DNA from: Leptotrichia sp. oral taxon 212
Lineage (GTDB): Bacteria; Fusobacteriota; Fusobacteriia; Fusobacteriales; Leptotrichiaceae
NCBI RefSeq assembly: GCF_001274535.1
Contig: NZ_CP012410.1
Location: 186,001 to 250,000 of the forward strand
Direction of reading: 5' to 3'
DNA length: 64,000 nucleotides
Shown here: positions 41,210-50,824 of the stretch, one piece after another
How positions within the stretch are numbered: the stretch's first letter is position 1
Layout of the letters: every line of letters begins with the position of its first letter
Made by a program: the position numbers and the translations under genes
Notes under the pieces: model-generated
The model's input: only the letters and a program-made list of their open reading frames with translations
Database searches by the model: none
What the model was told of the DNA's origin: nothing

Positions 41210-44200
41210 ATGGCTAAAGTGATGAAAACGATGGATGGAAGTCAGGCAGCAGCTCATGCAGCATATGCATTTACTGAGGTTGCTGGAATATATCCTATTA
41301 CTCCTTCATCGAATATGGCAGAATTTGTAGATCAATGGGCTGCTTATGGTAAAACAAACCTATTTGGTGCGCCAGTAAAAGTAGTAGAAATGCAGTCGGA
41401 AGCAGGTGCAGCAGGAACAGTTCATGGATCATTACAGGCAGGAGCTTTAACGACAACATTTACCGCATCACAGGGATTGTTGCTTAAAATACCTAATATG
41501 TATAAAATCGCAGGAGAATTATTACCAGGAGTTATACATGTATCTGCGAGAGCGATATCAGCACAAGCATTATCAATTTTCGGAGATCACCAAGATATTT
41601 ATGCAGCAAGAATGACAGGGTGGACAATGTTGGCAACAGGATCAGTACAGGAAGTAATGGATTTGGCAGGAGTTGCACATTTGGCAGCGATTAAATCAAG
41701 AGTGCCTGTATTACATTTTTTTGATGGATTCAGAACTTCACATGAAATAAACAAAGTAGAAGTAATGGATTATGAAGTATATGACAGACTATTAGACAGA
41801 AAGGCAGTTCAGGAATTCAGGGAAAGAGCGATAAATCCTGAAAAACCTGTAACAAGAGGAACTGCACAAAATGATGATATTTACTTCCAGGCAAGGGAAG
41901 CACAGAACAAATTTTATGATGCAGTGCCTGATATAGTAAATGACTATATGAAAGAAATAAACAAAGTAACTGGAAGACATTATGCACCATTTGTATATTA
42001 CGGAGCAGAAGATGCTGAAAGAGTAATTGTAGCAATGGGATCAGTTACTGAAACAATTAAGGAGACAATAGATTTCTTAGCCAAACAGGGAGTAAAAGTA
42101 GGGCTTCTGTCTGTTCATCTGTACAGACCATTCTCTGAAAAATACTTCTTTGATGTGATGCCTAAAACTGTAAAGAAAATAGCAGTATTAGACAGAACAA
42201 AAGAACCTGGAGCTTTAGGAGATCCTTTATATCTTGATGTAAAATCACTTTATTATGGAAAAGAAAATGCACCTATTATAGTTGCAGGAAGATACGGACT
42301 GTCTTCGAAAGACACTACTCCTGAACAGATGATAGCTGTTTATAAAAACTTGGCTCAACCTGAGCCAAAAGACCACTTTACAGTAGGTATCGTAGATGAC
42401 GTTACATTTACATCATTACCTCTTGAAGATGAAATCTTTGCAGGAAATGAAGATTCAAAAGAATGTCTGTTCTTTGGACTTGGATCTGATGGAACAGTAG
42501 GGGCAAATAAAAACTCAATAAAAATAATTGGAGATAAGACAGACTTATATGCTCAGGGATATTTTGCATATGATTCAAAGAAATCAGGAGGAGTAACAAG
42601 ATCACACCTTAGATTCAGTAAAGATCCAATAAGATCTACTTATCTAGTTACAAAACCTAACTTTGTAGCATGTTCGGTTCCGGCATATATGGGAAAATAT
42701 GATATGATTTCTGGATTAAGGGAAGGTGGAACATTCCTTCTTAACACAATCTGGGATAAAGATAAAGTTGTTGAAACTATACCAAACGAAATAAAAAGAG
42801 AACTTGCAAGAAAGAAAGCAAAATTCTTCATTATAAATGCAACAGAGCTTGCTAAGGAAGTTGGACTTGGAAACAGAACAAATACAATAATGCAGTCAGC
42901 TTTCTTCTATCTGACACAGGTAATACCTTATGAAAAAGCTAAGGATTATATGAAAGATTATGCTGAAAAGACTTATGGAAGAAAAGGACATGATGTAGTT
43001 GAGAAAAACTGGGCTGCAGTAGATAAAGGAACTGAAGGACTTGAAGAAATCCCTGTAGATCCTTCATGGGCAGATTTACCTGTAAATGAAGAAATTGTAG
43101 AATCTAATAAACCGGAATTTGTAAAAAGAATAGCAGATCCTGTTAATGCAATAAAAGGATATGATTTACCTGTATCAGCATTTATAGGATATGAAGACGG
43201 TACATTTGAAAATGGTACAACACATTATGAAAAAAGAGGAATCGCAGTTGAAGTACCTGAATGGCAACCTGATATGTGTATTCAATGTAACCAGTGTGCT
43301 TACGTATGTCCTCATGCGGTAATAAGACCATTCCTAATTGATGAAAAGGAAATGGCTGCAGCACCTGAAGGAATGCCTACAATAAAAGCTATTGGAAAAG
43401 GATTTGAAAATCTGCAGTTTAAGATACAGGTATCACCTTTAGATTGTACAGGATGCGGATCATGTGTTAACGTGTGTCCGGCACCAAAAGGAAAAGCAAT
43501 TGTAATGAAACCGATTGATTCACAATTGGAAAGAAAAGAAGATATAAATACAGATTATCTGTTTAATAATGTTTCATATAAAGATAAGATAATGGGTAAA
43601 GGAACTGTAAAAGGATCACAGTTTGCAAAACCATTGTTTGAATTTTCTGGAGCATGTGCGGGATGTGGAGAAACTCCTTATGTTAAGCTTGTAACACAGC
43701 TATTTGGAGAAAGAATGATAATTGCGAATGCAACAGGATGTTCTTCAATTTATGGAGGTTCGGCACCATCTACACCATATACTACAAATTCATGTGGTGA
43801 AGGTCCGGCATGGGCGTCTTCATTGTTTGAAGATAACGCAGAGTACGGATACGGAATGTATCAGGCTGTAAATACTGTAAGACAGAGAATAGCGAAAATA
43901 ATGACTGAGTGTGAAAGTGAAGTAGCACCAGAATTAGCCGACTTATTTGTTGAATGGAGAGAAAACATTAATGACGGTGACAAAACAACTGAATTAAGAG
44001 ATAAAATGATTCCATTACTTGAAAAGGAATCAGGAGCAAAAGCAAAAGAAATTCTTGAGCTGAAACAGTATCTTGTTAAAAAATCAATATGGATGTTCGG
44101 TGGAGATGGATGGGCATATGATATTGGTTATGGAGGACTTGATCACGTATTGGCATCAGGAGACGATGTAAATATACTTGTACTTGATACGGAAGTCTAT

Positions 44201-44749
44201 TCAAATACAGGTGGACAGGCATCTAAATCTTCACCTGCAGGATCAGTTGCAAAATTTGCTTCTGCCGGAAAACCAGTTAAGAAAAAAGACTTGGCAGCAA
44301 TTTCTATGACATATGGAAATATCTATGTTGCAAGAATTTCAATGGGAGCTAACCAGAACCAGGCATTGAAGGCAATAAGAGAAGCTGAAGCTTATCCAGG
44401 GCCTTCAATAATAATAGCTTACTCACCATGTATAGCACATGGATTGAAAGAAGGTATGGGAAAATCTCAAACTGAAGAAAAACTTGCTACTGAAGTAGGA
44501 TACTGGCCAATCTTAAGATTCGATCCAAGATTAGCTGAAAAAGGAAAAAATCCTTTACAGTTAGATTCAAAATCACCTGCATGGGATAAATATGAAGAAT
44601 TTCTGAAGAGAGAAAGAAGATATACTACATTACTTGCAGAGTTCCCTGATCATGCAAAAGTATTGTTTGAAATGAACCTTAAAAATGCAAAAGATACATG
44701 GAACTTCTATAAGAGAATGGCAGCAATGGATTACTCAACAGAAGAATAA
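41210..44749 (+). CDS. nifJ: Pyruvate:ferredoxin (flavodoxin) oxidoreductase
   Basis: A 1179-residue single-chain PFOR that converts pyruvate and CoA to acetyl-CoA, carbon dioxide and reduced ferredoxin, the central step of anaerobic energy metabolism. Domain order is standard: N-terminal pyrimidine-binding domain (AYAFTEVAGIYPITPSSNMA), transketolase C-like domain, EKR-type linker domain, two [4Fe-4S] motifs (CIQCNQCAYVC and CTGCGSCVNVC), the proximal-cluster cysteines (SGACAGCGETPY), and a TPP domain (GDGWAYDIGYGG, NILVLDTEVYSNTGGQ). The ATG follows AGGAGG. It is monocistronic with a strong promoter and terminator. Confidence 0.98.
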   Translation: MAKVMKTMDGSQAAAHAAYAFTEVAGIYPITPSSNMAEFVDQWAAYGKTNLFGAPVKVVEMQSEAGAAGTVHGSLQAGALTTTFTASQGLLLKIPNMYKIAGELLPGVIHVSARAISAQALSIFGDHQDIYAARMTGWTMLATGSVQEVMDLAGVAHLAAIKSRVPVLHFFDGFRTSHEINKVEVMDYEVYDRLLDRKAVQEFRERAINPEKPVTRGTAQNDDIYFQAREAQNKFYDAVPDIVNDYMKEINKVTGRHYAPFVYYGAEDAERVIVAMGSVTETIKETIDFLAKQGVKVGLLSVHLYRPFSEKYFFDVMPKTVKKIAVLDRTKEPGALGDPLYLDVKSLYYGKENAPIIVAGRYGLSSKDTTPEQMIAVYKNLAQPEPKDHFTVGIVDDVTFTSLPLEDEIFAGNEDSKECLFFGLGSDGTVGANKNSIKIIGDKTDLYAQGYFAYDSKKSGGVTRSHLRFSKDPIRSTYLVTKPNFVACSVPAYMGKYDMISGLREGGTFLLNTIWDKDKVVETIPNEIKRELARKKAKFFIINATELAKEVGLGNRTNTIMQSAFFYLTQVIPYEKAKDYMKDYAEKTYGRKGHDVVEKNWAAVDKGTEGLEEIPVDPSWADLPVNEEIVESNKPEFVKRIADPVNAIKGYDLPVSAFIGYEDGTFENGTTHYEKRGIAVEVPEWQPDMCIQCNQCAYVCPHAVIRPFLIDEKEMAAAPEGMPTIKAIGKGFENLQFKIQVSPLDCTGCGSCVNVCPAPKGKAIVMKPIDSQLERKEDINTDYLFNNVSYKDKIMGKGTVKGSQFAKPLFEFSGACAGCGETPYVKLVTQLFGERMIIANATGCSSIYGGSAPSTPYTTNSCGEGPAWASSLFEDNAEYGYGMYQAVNTVRQRIAKIMTECESEVAPELADLFVEWRENINDGDKTTELRDKMIPLLEKESGAKAKEILELKQYLVKKSIWMFGGDGWAYDIGYGGLDHVLASGDDVNILVLDTEVYSNTGGQASKSSPAGSVAKFASAGKPVKKKDLAAISMTYGNIYVARISMGANQNQALKAIREAEAYPGPSIIIAYSPCIAHGLKEGMGKSQTEEKLATEVGYWPILRFDPRLAEKGKNPLQLDSKSPAWDKYEEFLKRERRYTTLLAEFPDHAKVLFEMNLKNAKDTWNFYKRMAAMDYSTEE

Positions 44750-44781
44750 TTACATAATGTATTAAGATTTTCAGAATAAAT

Positions 44782-44825
44782 AGCCTACGTCAAAATCATT
44801 TCTGGTTTTGATGTGGGCTTTTATA
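44782..44825 (+). terminator. Terminator after nifJ
   Basis: A 14-bp stem AGCCTACGTCAAAA (44782-44795) with TTTTGATGTGGGCT (44806-44819), including two G-U pairs, followed by TTTATA. Confidence 0.8.
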
Positions 44826-44913
44826 CTTATTGGCTATAGCTTTGTCAATACTTCCAATAATTGGATTTATATGGAGCTGGGAAAAACTTGGAAAAGATAT
44901 TTACAAGCTATAA
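44812..44913 (+). pseudogene. Possible remnant of a membrane-protein C-terminus
   Basis: A start-less frame encodes a hydrophobic helix and charged tail (LLAIALSILPIIGFIWSWEK, then LGKDIYKL) and stops at 44913, overlapping the nifJ terminator. It looks like the end of a decayed membrane-protein gene within the otherwise AT-rich 396-base gap before the Nudix gene. The evidence is weak, since short hydrophobic frames arise by chance in AT-rich DNA. Confidence 0.2.
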
Positions 44914-45080
44914 AAAATCTATAAAAGACAGGTTATCAGTATTGACAAATGGCATAAATAAAGGTATCATTTGGAAAAGAGAAAATGTGGAGTAGACATA
45001 TAACCTGAAATGATATAATTACTAAAATTTTTATTCATTTTTATAAGTAAAATACATTATAAGATAGATATTTAATGAAG

Positions 45081-45122
45081 ATATGGTTTACATTCCAAAA
45101 AGAAGTGTAAGCCATATTTTAA
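45081..45122 (+). terminator. Hairpin directly upstream of the Nudix gene
   Basis: ATATGGTTTACA (45081-45092) pairs with TGTAAGCCATAT (45106-45117) with one G-U pair and a 13-base loop, followed by TTTTAATATT. It lies 13 bases before the ribosome site AAAGGGAGGG, so it could attenuate or simply terminate. Confidence 0.5.
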
Positions 45123-45145
45123 TATTAAAAAAGGGAGGGAAAAAT

Positions 45146-45913
45146 ATGATTACAACATTGTGTTATCTTGAAAAGGATAATAAATATCTGATGTTACATA
45201 GAAATAAAAAGGAAATAGATATAAATAAAGGGAAATGGCTTGGTGTAGGCGGAAAGCTGGAAAATGGGGAAACTCCTGAAGAATGTCTGAGAAGGGAAGT
45301 CAGGGAAGAAACAGGCTATGACCTTAATAGCTTTGAGTACAGGGGACTTGTGATTTTCAACTATAATGCTGATGAGCCTTTATTTATGTATCTTTATACG
45401 AGTTCCGATTTTAATGGAGTAGAGAAGGAATGTGATGAAGGGGATTTAAAATGGATTTCAAAAAATGAAATTCTTAATCTTAAGTTATGGGAAGGAGATA
45501 AGATTTTCCTGAAACTGCTATTTGAAAACTCTCCATTCTTTTATCTGACTTTAGATTATGAAAATGATGACTTAATAGGGACAAAATTGGAATTTAAGCA
45601 GGAATACAGTTCTTTTGAGGTTTTTGTTCCAGAAAAATATGTAGAGAAAATTGTGAAAAATCTGCAGAGATATTCATTGTTGACAGAAGGGTTTTATGCT
45701 GATGTCTATTCTACATCTGATACAGTCGGACATTGGAAAACTCTGGAAGGTGGAAGTCCTTTTGATGGAGAAGCGGGGAAATCAAGTGTTGCCCATGAAA
45801 AAATAATGAAGTTCAGGGTAAAAAGAGAATTCGAGGAACTGGCGTATTATTTAGTGAAGGAAGCACATCCTTATGAAACTGCGGTTATTAATGTATTCAG
45901 GATGGAAGTGTAG
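45146..45913 (+). CDS. Nudix hydrolase fused to a YqfO/NIF3-insert-like domain
   Basis: A 255-residue fusion. Residues 1-140 form a MutT-like Nudix domain: the Nudix box runs from GKLENGETPEECLRREVREE to TGYD (GX5EX7REUXEEXG satisfied), so it should hydrolyse nucleoside-diphosphate derivatives such as oxidised dGTP. Residues about 175-255 match the CutA/PII-like insert of YqfO/NIF3 proteins: FEVFVPEKYVEKIVKNL, GGSPFDGEAGKSS and EAHPYETAVINVF. The start at 45146, after AAAGGGAGGG, is preferred over the in-frame ATG-less extension from 45083. What the second domain senses or binds is unknown. Confidence 0.86.
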   Translation: MITTLCYLEKDNKYLMLHRNKKEIDINKGKWLGVGGKLENGETPEECLRREVREETGYDLNSFEYRGLVIFNYNADEPLFMYLYTSSDFNGVEKECDEGDLKWISKNEILNLKLWEGDKIFLKLLFENSPFFYLTLDYENDDLIGTKLEFKQEYSSFEVFVPEKYVEKIVKNLQRYSLLTEGFYADVYSTSDTVGHWKTLEGGSPFDGEAGKSSVAHEKIMKFRVKREFEELAYYLVKEAHPYETAVINVFRMEV

Positions 45914-45939
45914 AAAGTTTTAAGAAGAGGTTTAAAAAT

Positions 45940-47547
45940 ATGAAAAAGAATTTTATTAAAATATTTTTATTGATATTTTTAATTAGTAATCTGATTTTTT
46001 CAGAAAATAAAAAATTAAATGAAAATTATGGAATAGAAGATGGAGAAGTTTATTACATAAATAGAAAAATTGAGGGAGCTGATGCAAAGACTTTTGAAAT
46101 ATTTGAAGATGATGAATATGCAAAAGATAAGAAAAATATTTATTATGGAAGCAAAGTTCTTAATGAAGCAGATCCTAAAAGTTTTAAATCATTATCAAAA
46201 ATTAGTTCTGGATTGGGAAAAGATAAAAATAATCTTTATTTTTTTGAGTATAAGGTAAATAATATAGATATAAAAACTCTTGAAATAATGGCAGATGAAT
46301 TTTTGATTTATTTAAAGGACAAAAATGGATTATATATTTTATTGCCAACTAGTGGAGGATTTCCTGCCGATTTAGATAATGGGATAATATCTCCAAAAAT
46401 TTTAAAAAATATTGACAAACAAACTTTTCAACTAATTGGTGGAAGGTATTCAAAAGATAAAAATAGTGTCTATTATATTGGTAAAAAAATAGAGGAAGTA
46501 AATCCGAAAAACTTTAAAGTTTTAAAAGACTATATTTTTACAGATGGAAAAAATGTGTATCTTTATGGAGAAAAAAAAGAAGAAATAGATTTACAGACAT
46601 TAAAATTTTTTGATGATAATTCCAGTTATTTTTTTGACAAAAATAATATTTATTTTCAAGGAGATAAACTGGAAAATGCTGATTTTAAAAGTTTTAAAAT
46701 AATTGAGTTGAATTTTTCAAAAGATAAAAATAATGTTTATGCAGGAAATGAAAAAATAGATGGAGCAGATGCAAAAACTTTTCAAGTAATTGATACTTAT
46801 GCAGGATTTGCGAGAGATAAAAATTATTTGTATTATTCTAATGAAAGAATAAAAAATTCTGATCCGTATACTTTTCAAAGAATTAATGAACATTTGGTAA
46901 GAGATAAAAATCAATTTTATTCTAAGGGAAAAGTTTTAGATGTGGATGGAAAAACTTTTCAAATAGTAAAAGATTATGAAAAAGATTATTTTATGTATGC
47001 AAAAGATAAAAACAAAGTATATTACATAAATTTTATGGATGGAAAAGATGAAATGGTAAAAGAGCTGAAAGGATTAAATCCTAAAAATTTTCAAGTGCTA
47101 AATCCTTATTATACAAAAGACGATAAAAAAGTTTATTTTAGTAAAGAATATGCGGATATACAAGAAGTTCAAAATGTAGATGTAAAATCATTTGAAGTAT
47201 TATATTTTGAAAATATAGAAAATAAAGATGATTTTGGAAAAGATAAAAATAAAGTTTATTTGTTTGGTCTTGAATTAAAAGATGTAAAACCTGAAAAATT
47301 TCAAGTTGTGAAAGAGCCAATAACGGAAAAAATTATATATGTTCGAGATGAAAATAATTTATTTGTAATTTTTTATGATTATTTTTCAGGATTTAATTTT
47401 GTAAAGACTAAAAAAATTGAAAATATAGATTTTAAAACACTCAAGTGGAAATCAGCAAGAGAAATGGAAGATAAAAATGGAAAATATATTGTGAATGGCA
47501 GCGTAATTGATGAAGATAAAATAGGAATTGAATTTATAAAAAAATAG
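45940..47547 (+). CDS. Secreted DKNYY-repeat protein
   Basis: A 535-residue protein with a signal peptide (IKIFLLIFLISNLIFSE) and about a dozen repeats of the DKNYY family, roughly 22-45 residues each, such as YAKDKKNIYYGSKVLNEADP, GKDKNNLYFFEYKVNN and FSKDKNNVYAGNEKIDGADA. The repeats alternate an aspartate-rich turn with an aromatic strand and a (D/N)xK(T/S)F phrase, implying a regular beta structure. The family is common in Leptotrichia and Fusobacterium but its role is unknown; cell-surface location is likely. It is followed 16 bases later by another exported protein. Confidence 0.88.
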   Translation: MKKNFIKIFLLIFLISNLIFSENKKLNENYGIEDGEVYYINRKIEGADAKTFEIFEDDEYAKDKKNIYYGSKVLNEADPKSFKSLSKISSGLGKDKNNLYFFEYKVNNIDIKTLEIMADEFLIYLKDKNGLYILLPTSGGFPADLDNGIISPKILKNIDKQTFQLIGGRYSKDKNSVYYIGKKIEEVNPKNFKVLKDYIFTDGKNVYLYGEKKEEIDLQTLKFFDDNSSYFFDKNNIYFQGDKLENADFKSFKIIELNFSKDKNNVYAGNEKIDGADAKTFQVIDTYAGFARDKNYLYYSNERIKNSDPYTFQRINEHLVRDKNQFYSKGKVLDVDGKTFQIVKDYEKDYFMYAKDKNKVYYINFMDGKDEMVKELKGLNPKNFQVLNPYYTKDDKKVYFSKEYADIQEVQNVDVKSFEVLYFENIENKDDFGKDKNKVYLFGLELKDVKPEKFQVVKEPITEKIIYVRDENNLFVIFYDYFSGFNFVKTKKIENIDFKTLKWKSAREMEDKNGKYIVNGSVIDEDKIGIEFIKK

Positions 47548-47563
47548 AAAAATAGGAGAAAAA

Positions 47564-48580
47564 ATGAAAAAAATATTTTTATTACTAACATTATTATGTA
47601 TTATAAATTTAAATGCTTTAACAATGAAAGAGAAAATTCAGCAGGATTTGTCAAAAATTGGGGTGAAGCAGGAAATTATTGATGAAACTGTGAAATTGGA
47701 TAAAAAATTTGCAGAAGGATTTGTAAAAGAGGATGATAAAGATGAGAAGGCAACTGAAAGTAAGGATGAATGGGAAAAACTTTATCAGAAAGATAAAAGA
47801 AATTATGTTGCCTTGGAAAGATTAATAGAATCATATTTTTTGACTGAAATATCAAATGATTCTCAGAAGAAAAAATATGTTTCAGAATATTTGAAAATGG
47901 ATATTCCTGAAGATAGAAAAAATTTTGTTTTGGGAAGGGACTTCTGGAATTATTCTGAAAACAAAGAGATAAAAAATGAGTATTTTGAAAAAGTTAAGAA
48001 AATTAGCGATAATCAGTATTATTTGAAAACAATAGATTTTTTTGAATATATATTAAAAGAAACGGAAAATATAAAAGAAAATGGGAATCCTAAGTTAATG
48101 AAACAGAAAATAGATGAAATTACACAAAAAATGGATGAAATTGATAAAATACTTGATAATAAAAATTTACTAGAAAAATATAGAATTTCTGATGAAGAAG
48201 CCTATTCTGCTCAATTAACTTTTTTTATGGTTGGCGGTATTCTAAAAGCGGTTACAGGTGATACTGAAGAAATGGTCAATGATTTTATAAAAAAAATTGC
48301 AAATAAGCAGATTTCTAAAGAAGTGGCTGAGTATAATCAAAATAAAGAAATAATTATTGATTTGTTAATTAAAGTGGTACTGGCTTTTAAAGAATTTTCT
48401 GGAGAGGTACCGAAAGAAAGAAAAAACTTTGAAAAACTTATGAAAAGACTGCAAGAAACTGAAATGTATAAAAGAATTACGGAAAATTCTGAAAATGATG
48501 AAGGTAATGCAAACTTTGAGTCTACGGAAGATAAGGAAAGCAATATTTATCATGAAGAAAAAAAGAAATATGATAAATAA
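47564..48580 (+). CDS. Exported Lys/Glu-rich protein of unknown function
   Basis: A 338-residue protein with a signal peptide (KIFLLLTLLCIINLNA). The mature part is strongly helical and charged, beginning MKEKIQQDLSKIGVKQEIID, with a hydrophobic patch around residues 215-235 (AQLTFFMVGGILKAVTG) and a hydrophilic C-terminal tail. I recognise no family. It shares a short 16-base junction with the DKNYY-repeat gene and a GGAG ribosome site, so the two are probably cotranscribed and may act together at the cell envelope. Confidence 0.65.
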   Translation: MKKIFLLLTLLCIINLNALTMKEKIQQDLSKIGVKQEIIDETVKLDKKFAEGFVKEDDKDEKATESKDEWEKLYQKDKRNYVALERLIESYFLTEISNDSQKKKYVSEYLKMDIPEDRKNFVLGRDFWNYSENKEIKNEYFEKVKKISDNQYYLKTIDFFEYILKETENIKENGNPKLMKQKIDEITQKMDEIDKILDNKNLLEKYRISDEEAYSAQLTFFMVGGILKAVTGDTEEMVNDFIKKIANKQISKEVAEYNQNKEIIIDLLIKVVLAFKEFSGEVPKERKNFEKLMKRLQETEMYKRITENSENDEGNANFESTEDKESNIYHEEKKKYDK

Positions 48581-48600
48581 CAAACTTATATTCTTTAAAA

Positions 48601-48619
48601 TTATCATATAATATGATAA
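48601..48619. promoter_or_regulatory. Palindrome upstream of recG
   Basis: TTATCATATAATATGATAA is a perfect 9+1+9 palindrome that includes a TATAAT hexamer, 42 bases before the recG start. It could be a repressor-bound -10 region; no clear -35 box accompanies it. Confidence 0.4.
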
Positions 48620-48660
48620 TATAGTGGAAGGTAAGTATTATATTAAAACGGAAGTGTGAA

Positions 48661-50739
48661 ATGGCAACATATAATTTATTATTTAAAAATTTGGAAGAAT
48701 TAAAAATAAAAGGTGTCGGAAAAACAAATATAAGTAAATTTAATAAACTTGGGGTATTCACTTTACATGATTTACTCTATTTTTTCCCGAGGGCCTATGA
48801 AGACAGGACAAACAGTAAAAACATTGTAGATATTCTGCCAGATGAGTTTGTCGCTGTAAGGGGAGTTATTGTAAATGTCATAACTCAATATATAAAAGCA
48901 GGAAGGACAATGTTCAGGGCTATATTGAAGGATGATACAGGAATTATGGAATTAGTCTGGTTTAATAACAGATATATAAAGAGTTATATAAAAATAGGTG
49001 ATGACCTTCTTGTATATGGAAAGGTAAAAAAATCGGCAAAATTCCAGATGGTGAATCCTGAGTATAAAAGACTGGATGAAAATGGACTTATAAAGGGGAA
49101 AAGCGGCGAACAGATACTGCCCATTTATCCTTCAACAGCTTCATTAAGGCAGGAATCAATAAGGAAAATAATAAATGATGCACTGCTTGATTATGGATAT
49201 CTGCTGGAGGAAAATATTCCTGAGGAGCTGCTGAAGAGAGGAAATCTTCTTCCAAGAAAGGAAGCCATATTAAATGTCCATTTTCCTGAAAGTTTTGAAA
49301 AGAAGGAAGAGGCAAAGAGAAGATTTATGCTGGAGGAAATTCTTCTTCTGGAAATGGGGATACTCCAGAACAGGTTTGAAACAGACAAAGCAAATAACAA
49401 TATTTATGAAATAGAAGATAACAAAAAGCTTGTAAGTAAATTTATAGACAGCCTTGAATATGATCTTACAAAGGCACAGAAACGTGTAGTTGCAGAAATC
49501 TATAAAGAACTGAAGGCAGGAAAAATAGTAAACAGGCTTATACAGGGGGATGTAGGTTCAGGAAAAACAATAGTTTCGCTGATTATGCTGCTGTATATGG
49601 CAGAAAACAGTTATCAGGGAGTCATAATGGCACCTACGGAAATTCTTGCAACACAGCATTATCTTGGAATTGTGGATGAATTTATGAACCTTGATGTGAG
49701 GGTGGAGCTGCTGACTGGAAGTGTAAAAGGGAAAAAAAGGGAAAAACTTCTGGCAGAGATAGAAAATGGACTTGTGGATATTGTCATAGGAACACATGCC
49801 CTTATTGAAAATGATGTTATATTTAAAAATCTTGGATTAATTATAATAGATGAGCAGCACAGGTTTGGGGTAACACAGAGAAAGCTTCTCAGGGAAAAGG
49901 GAAGTCTTGCCAATCTTATTGTAATGAGTGCAACTCCGATTCCACGTTCGCTGGCACTTACAATATATGGAGATCTGGATGTTTCGATTATTGATGAACT
50001 GCCAGCTGGAAGAATGCCCATAAAGACAAAGTGGATTAAGGATGAAACTGAAAGACAGAAAATGTATAATTTCATTGCAAAAAAGATTAAGGAAGGCAGA
50101 CAGGCATATGTCGTTTCTCCGCTTATTGAAGAAAGTGAAACCTTAAATGTGAAGTCAGCTCAGGAAACGTTTGAAGAGTACAGTAAAATATTTCCTGACA
50201 GGAGAATAGGATTGATTCATGGAAAGCAGAATTATAAGGAGAAACAGGAAGTCATGAGAAAATTTAAAAACCATGAGTTTGATATACTGATTTCCACAAC
50301 AGTAATCGAGGTGGGAGTCAATGTTCCAAACGCTTCAATAATGGTAATACGTGATGCCCAGAGATTTGGTCTTTCATCCCTTCACCAGCTGCGTGGAAGA
50401 GTAGGGAGAGGTCAGTATCAGTCATACTGTTTTCTGGAGTCGGAAACTGATAATGAACTTTCTGCAAGACGTCTGGAAGTAATGGAAAAGACAACAGACG
50501 GATTTAAAATAGCCGAGGAAGATCTGAAATTGAGAAATTCAGGTGAAATAATGGGAACACGTCAGAGCGGAGTTTCAGACATGGTACTTACAGATATTGT
50601 TAAAAATGTAAAGGAAATAAAGTACATACGTGATTATGTAGTAAAATATCTTGAACAGAATAACGGAAAAATAAAAAATGAATATCTGAGACTTGATATA
50701 TATGAAAAGTTTCATAAAAAGGGAAAGATAGAAAACTAG
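48661..50739 (+). CDS. recG: ATP-dependent DNA helicase RecG
   Basis: A 692-residue branch-migrating helicase that remodels stalled forks and Holliday junctions. Residues about 55-150 form the OB wedge domain, Walker A is QGDVGSGKT near 293-301, the DExx box is DEQHRFG near 397, motif III is SATPIPRSLA and the C-terminal helicase domain has STTVIEVGVNVPNA and QLRGRVGRG. The N-terminal IKGVGKTNISKFNKLGV is a RecG-type helix-hairpin-helix. Length matches the family. No promoter was clearly identified apart from the palindrome upstream. Confidence 0.97.
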   Translation: MATYNLLFKNLEELKIKGVGKTNISKFNKLGVFTLHDLLYFFPRAYEDRTNSKNIVDILPDEFVAVRGVIVNVITQYIKAGRTMFRAILKDDTGIMELVWFNNRYIKSYIKIGDDLLVYGKVKKSAKFQMVNPEYKRLDENGLIKGKSGEQILPIYPSTASLRQESIRKIINDALLDYGYLLEENIPEELLKRGNLLPRKEAILNVHFPESFEKKEEAKRRFMLEEILLLEMGILQNRFETDKANNNIYEIEDNKKLVSKFIDSLEYDLTKAQKRVVAEIYKELKAGKIVNRLIQGDVGSGKTIVSLIMLLYMAENSYQGVIMAPTEILATQHYLGIVDEFMNLDVRVELLTGSVKGKKREKLLAEIENGLVDIVIGTHALIENDVIFKNLGLIIIDEQHRFGVTQRKLLREKGSLANLIVMSATPIPRSLALTIYGDLDVSIIDELPAGRMPIKTKWIKDETERQKMYNFIAKKIKEGRQAYVVSPLIEESETLNVKSAQETFEEYSKIFPDRRIGLIHGKQNYKEKQEVMRKFKNHEFDILISTTVIEVGVNVPNASIMVIRDAQRFGLSSLHQLRGRVGRGQYQSYCFLESETDNELSARRLEVMEKTTDGFKIAEEDLKLRNSGEIMGTRQSGVSDMVLTDIVKNVKEIKYIRDYVVKYLEQNNGKIKNEYLRLDIYEKFHKKGKIEN

Positions 50740-50824
50740 AAAATTATTTTAAAAACTGGTACTTTTAATAATTTCCACTGAAAAGATGAAATAATTTTTA
50801 TTTAAACGGAAAGGATTTTAATAG

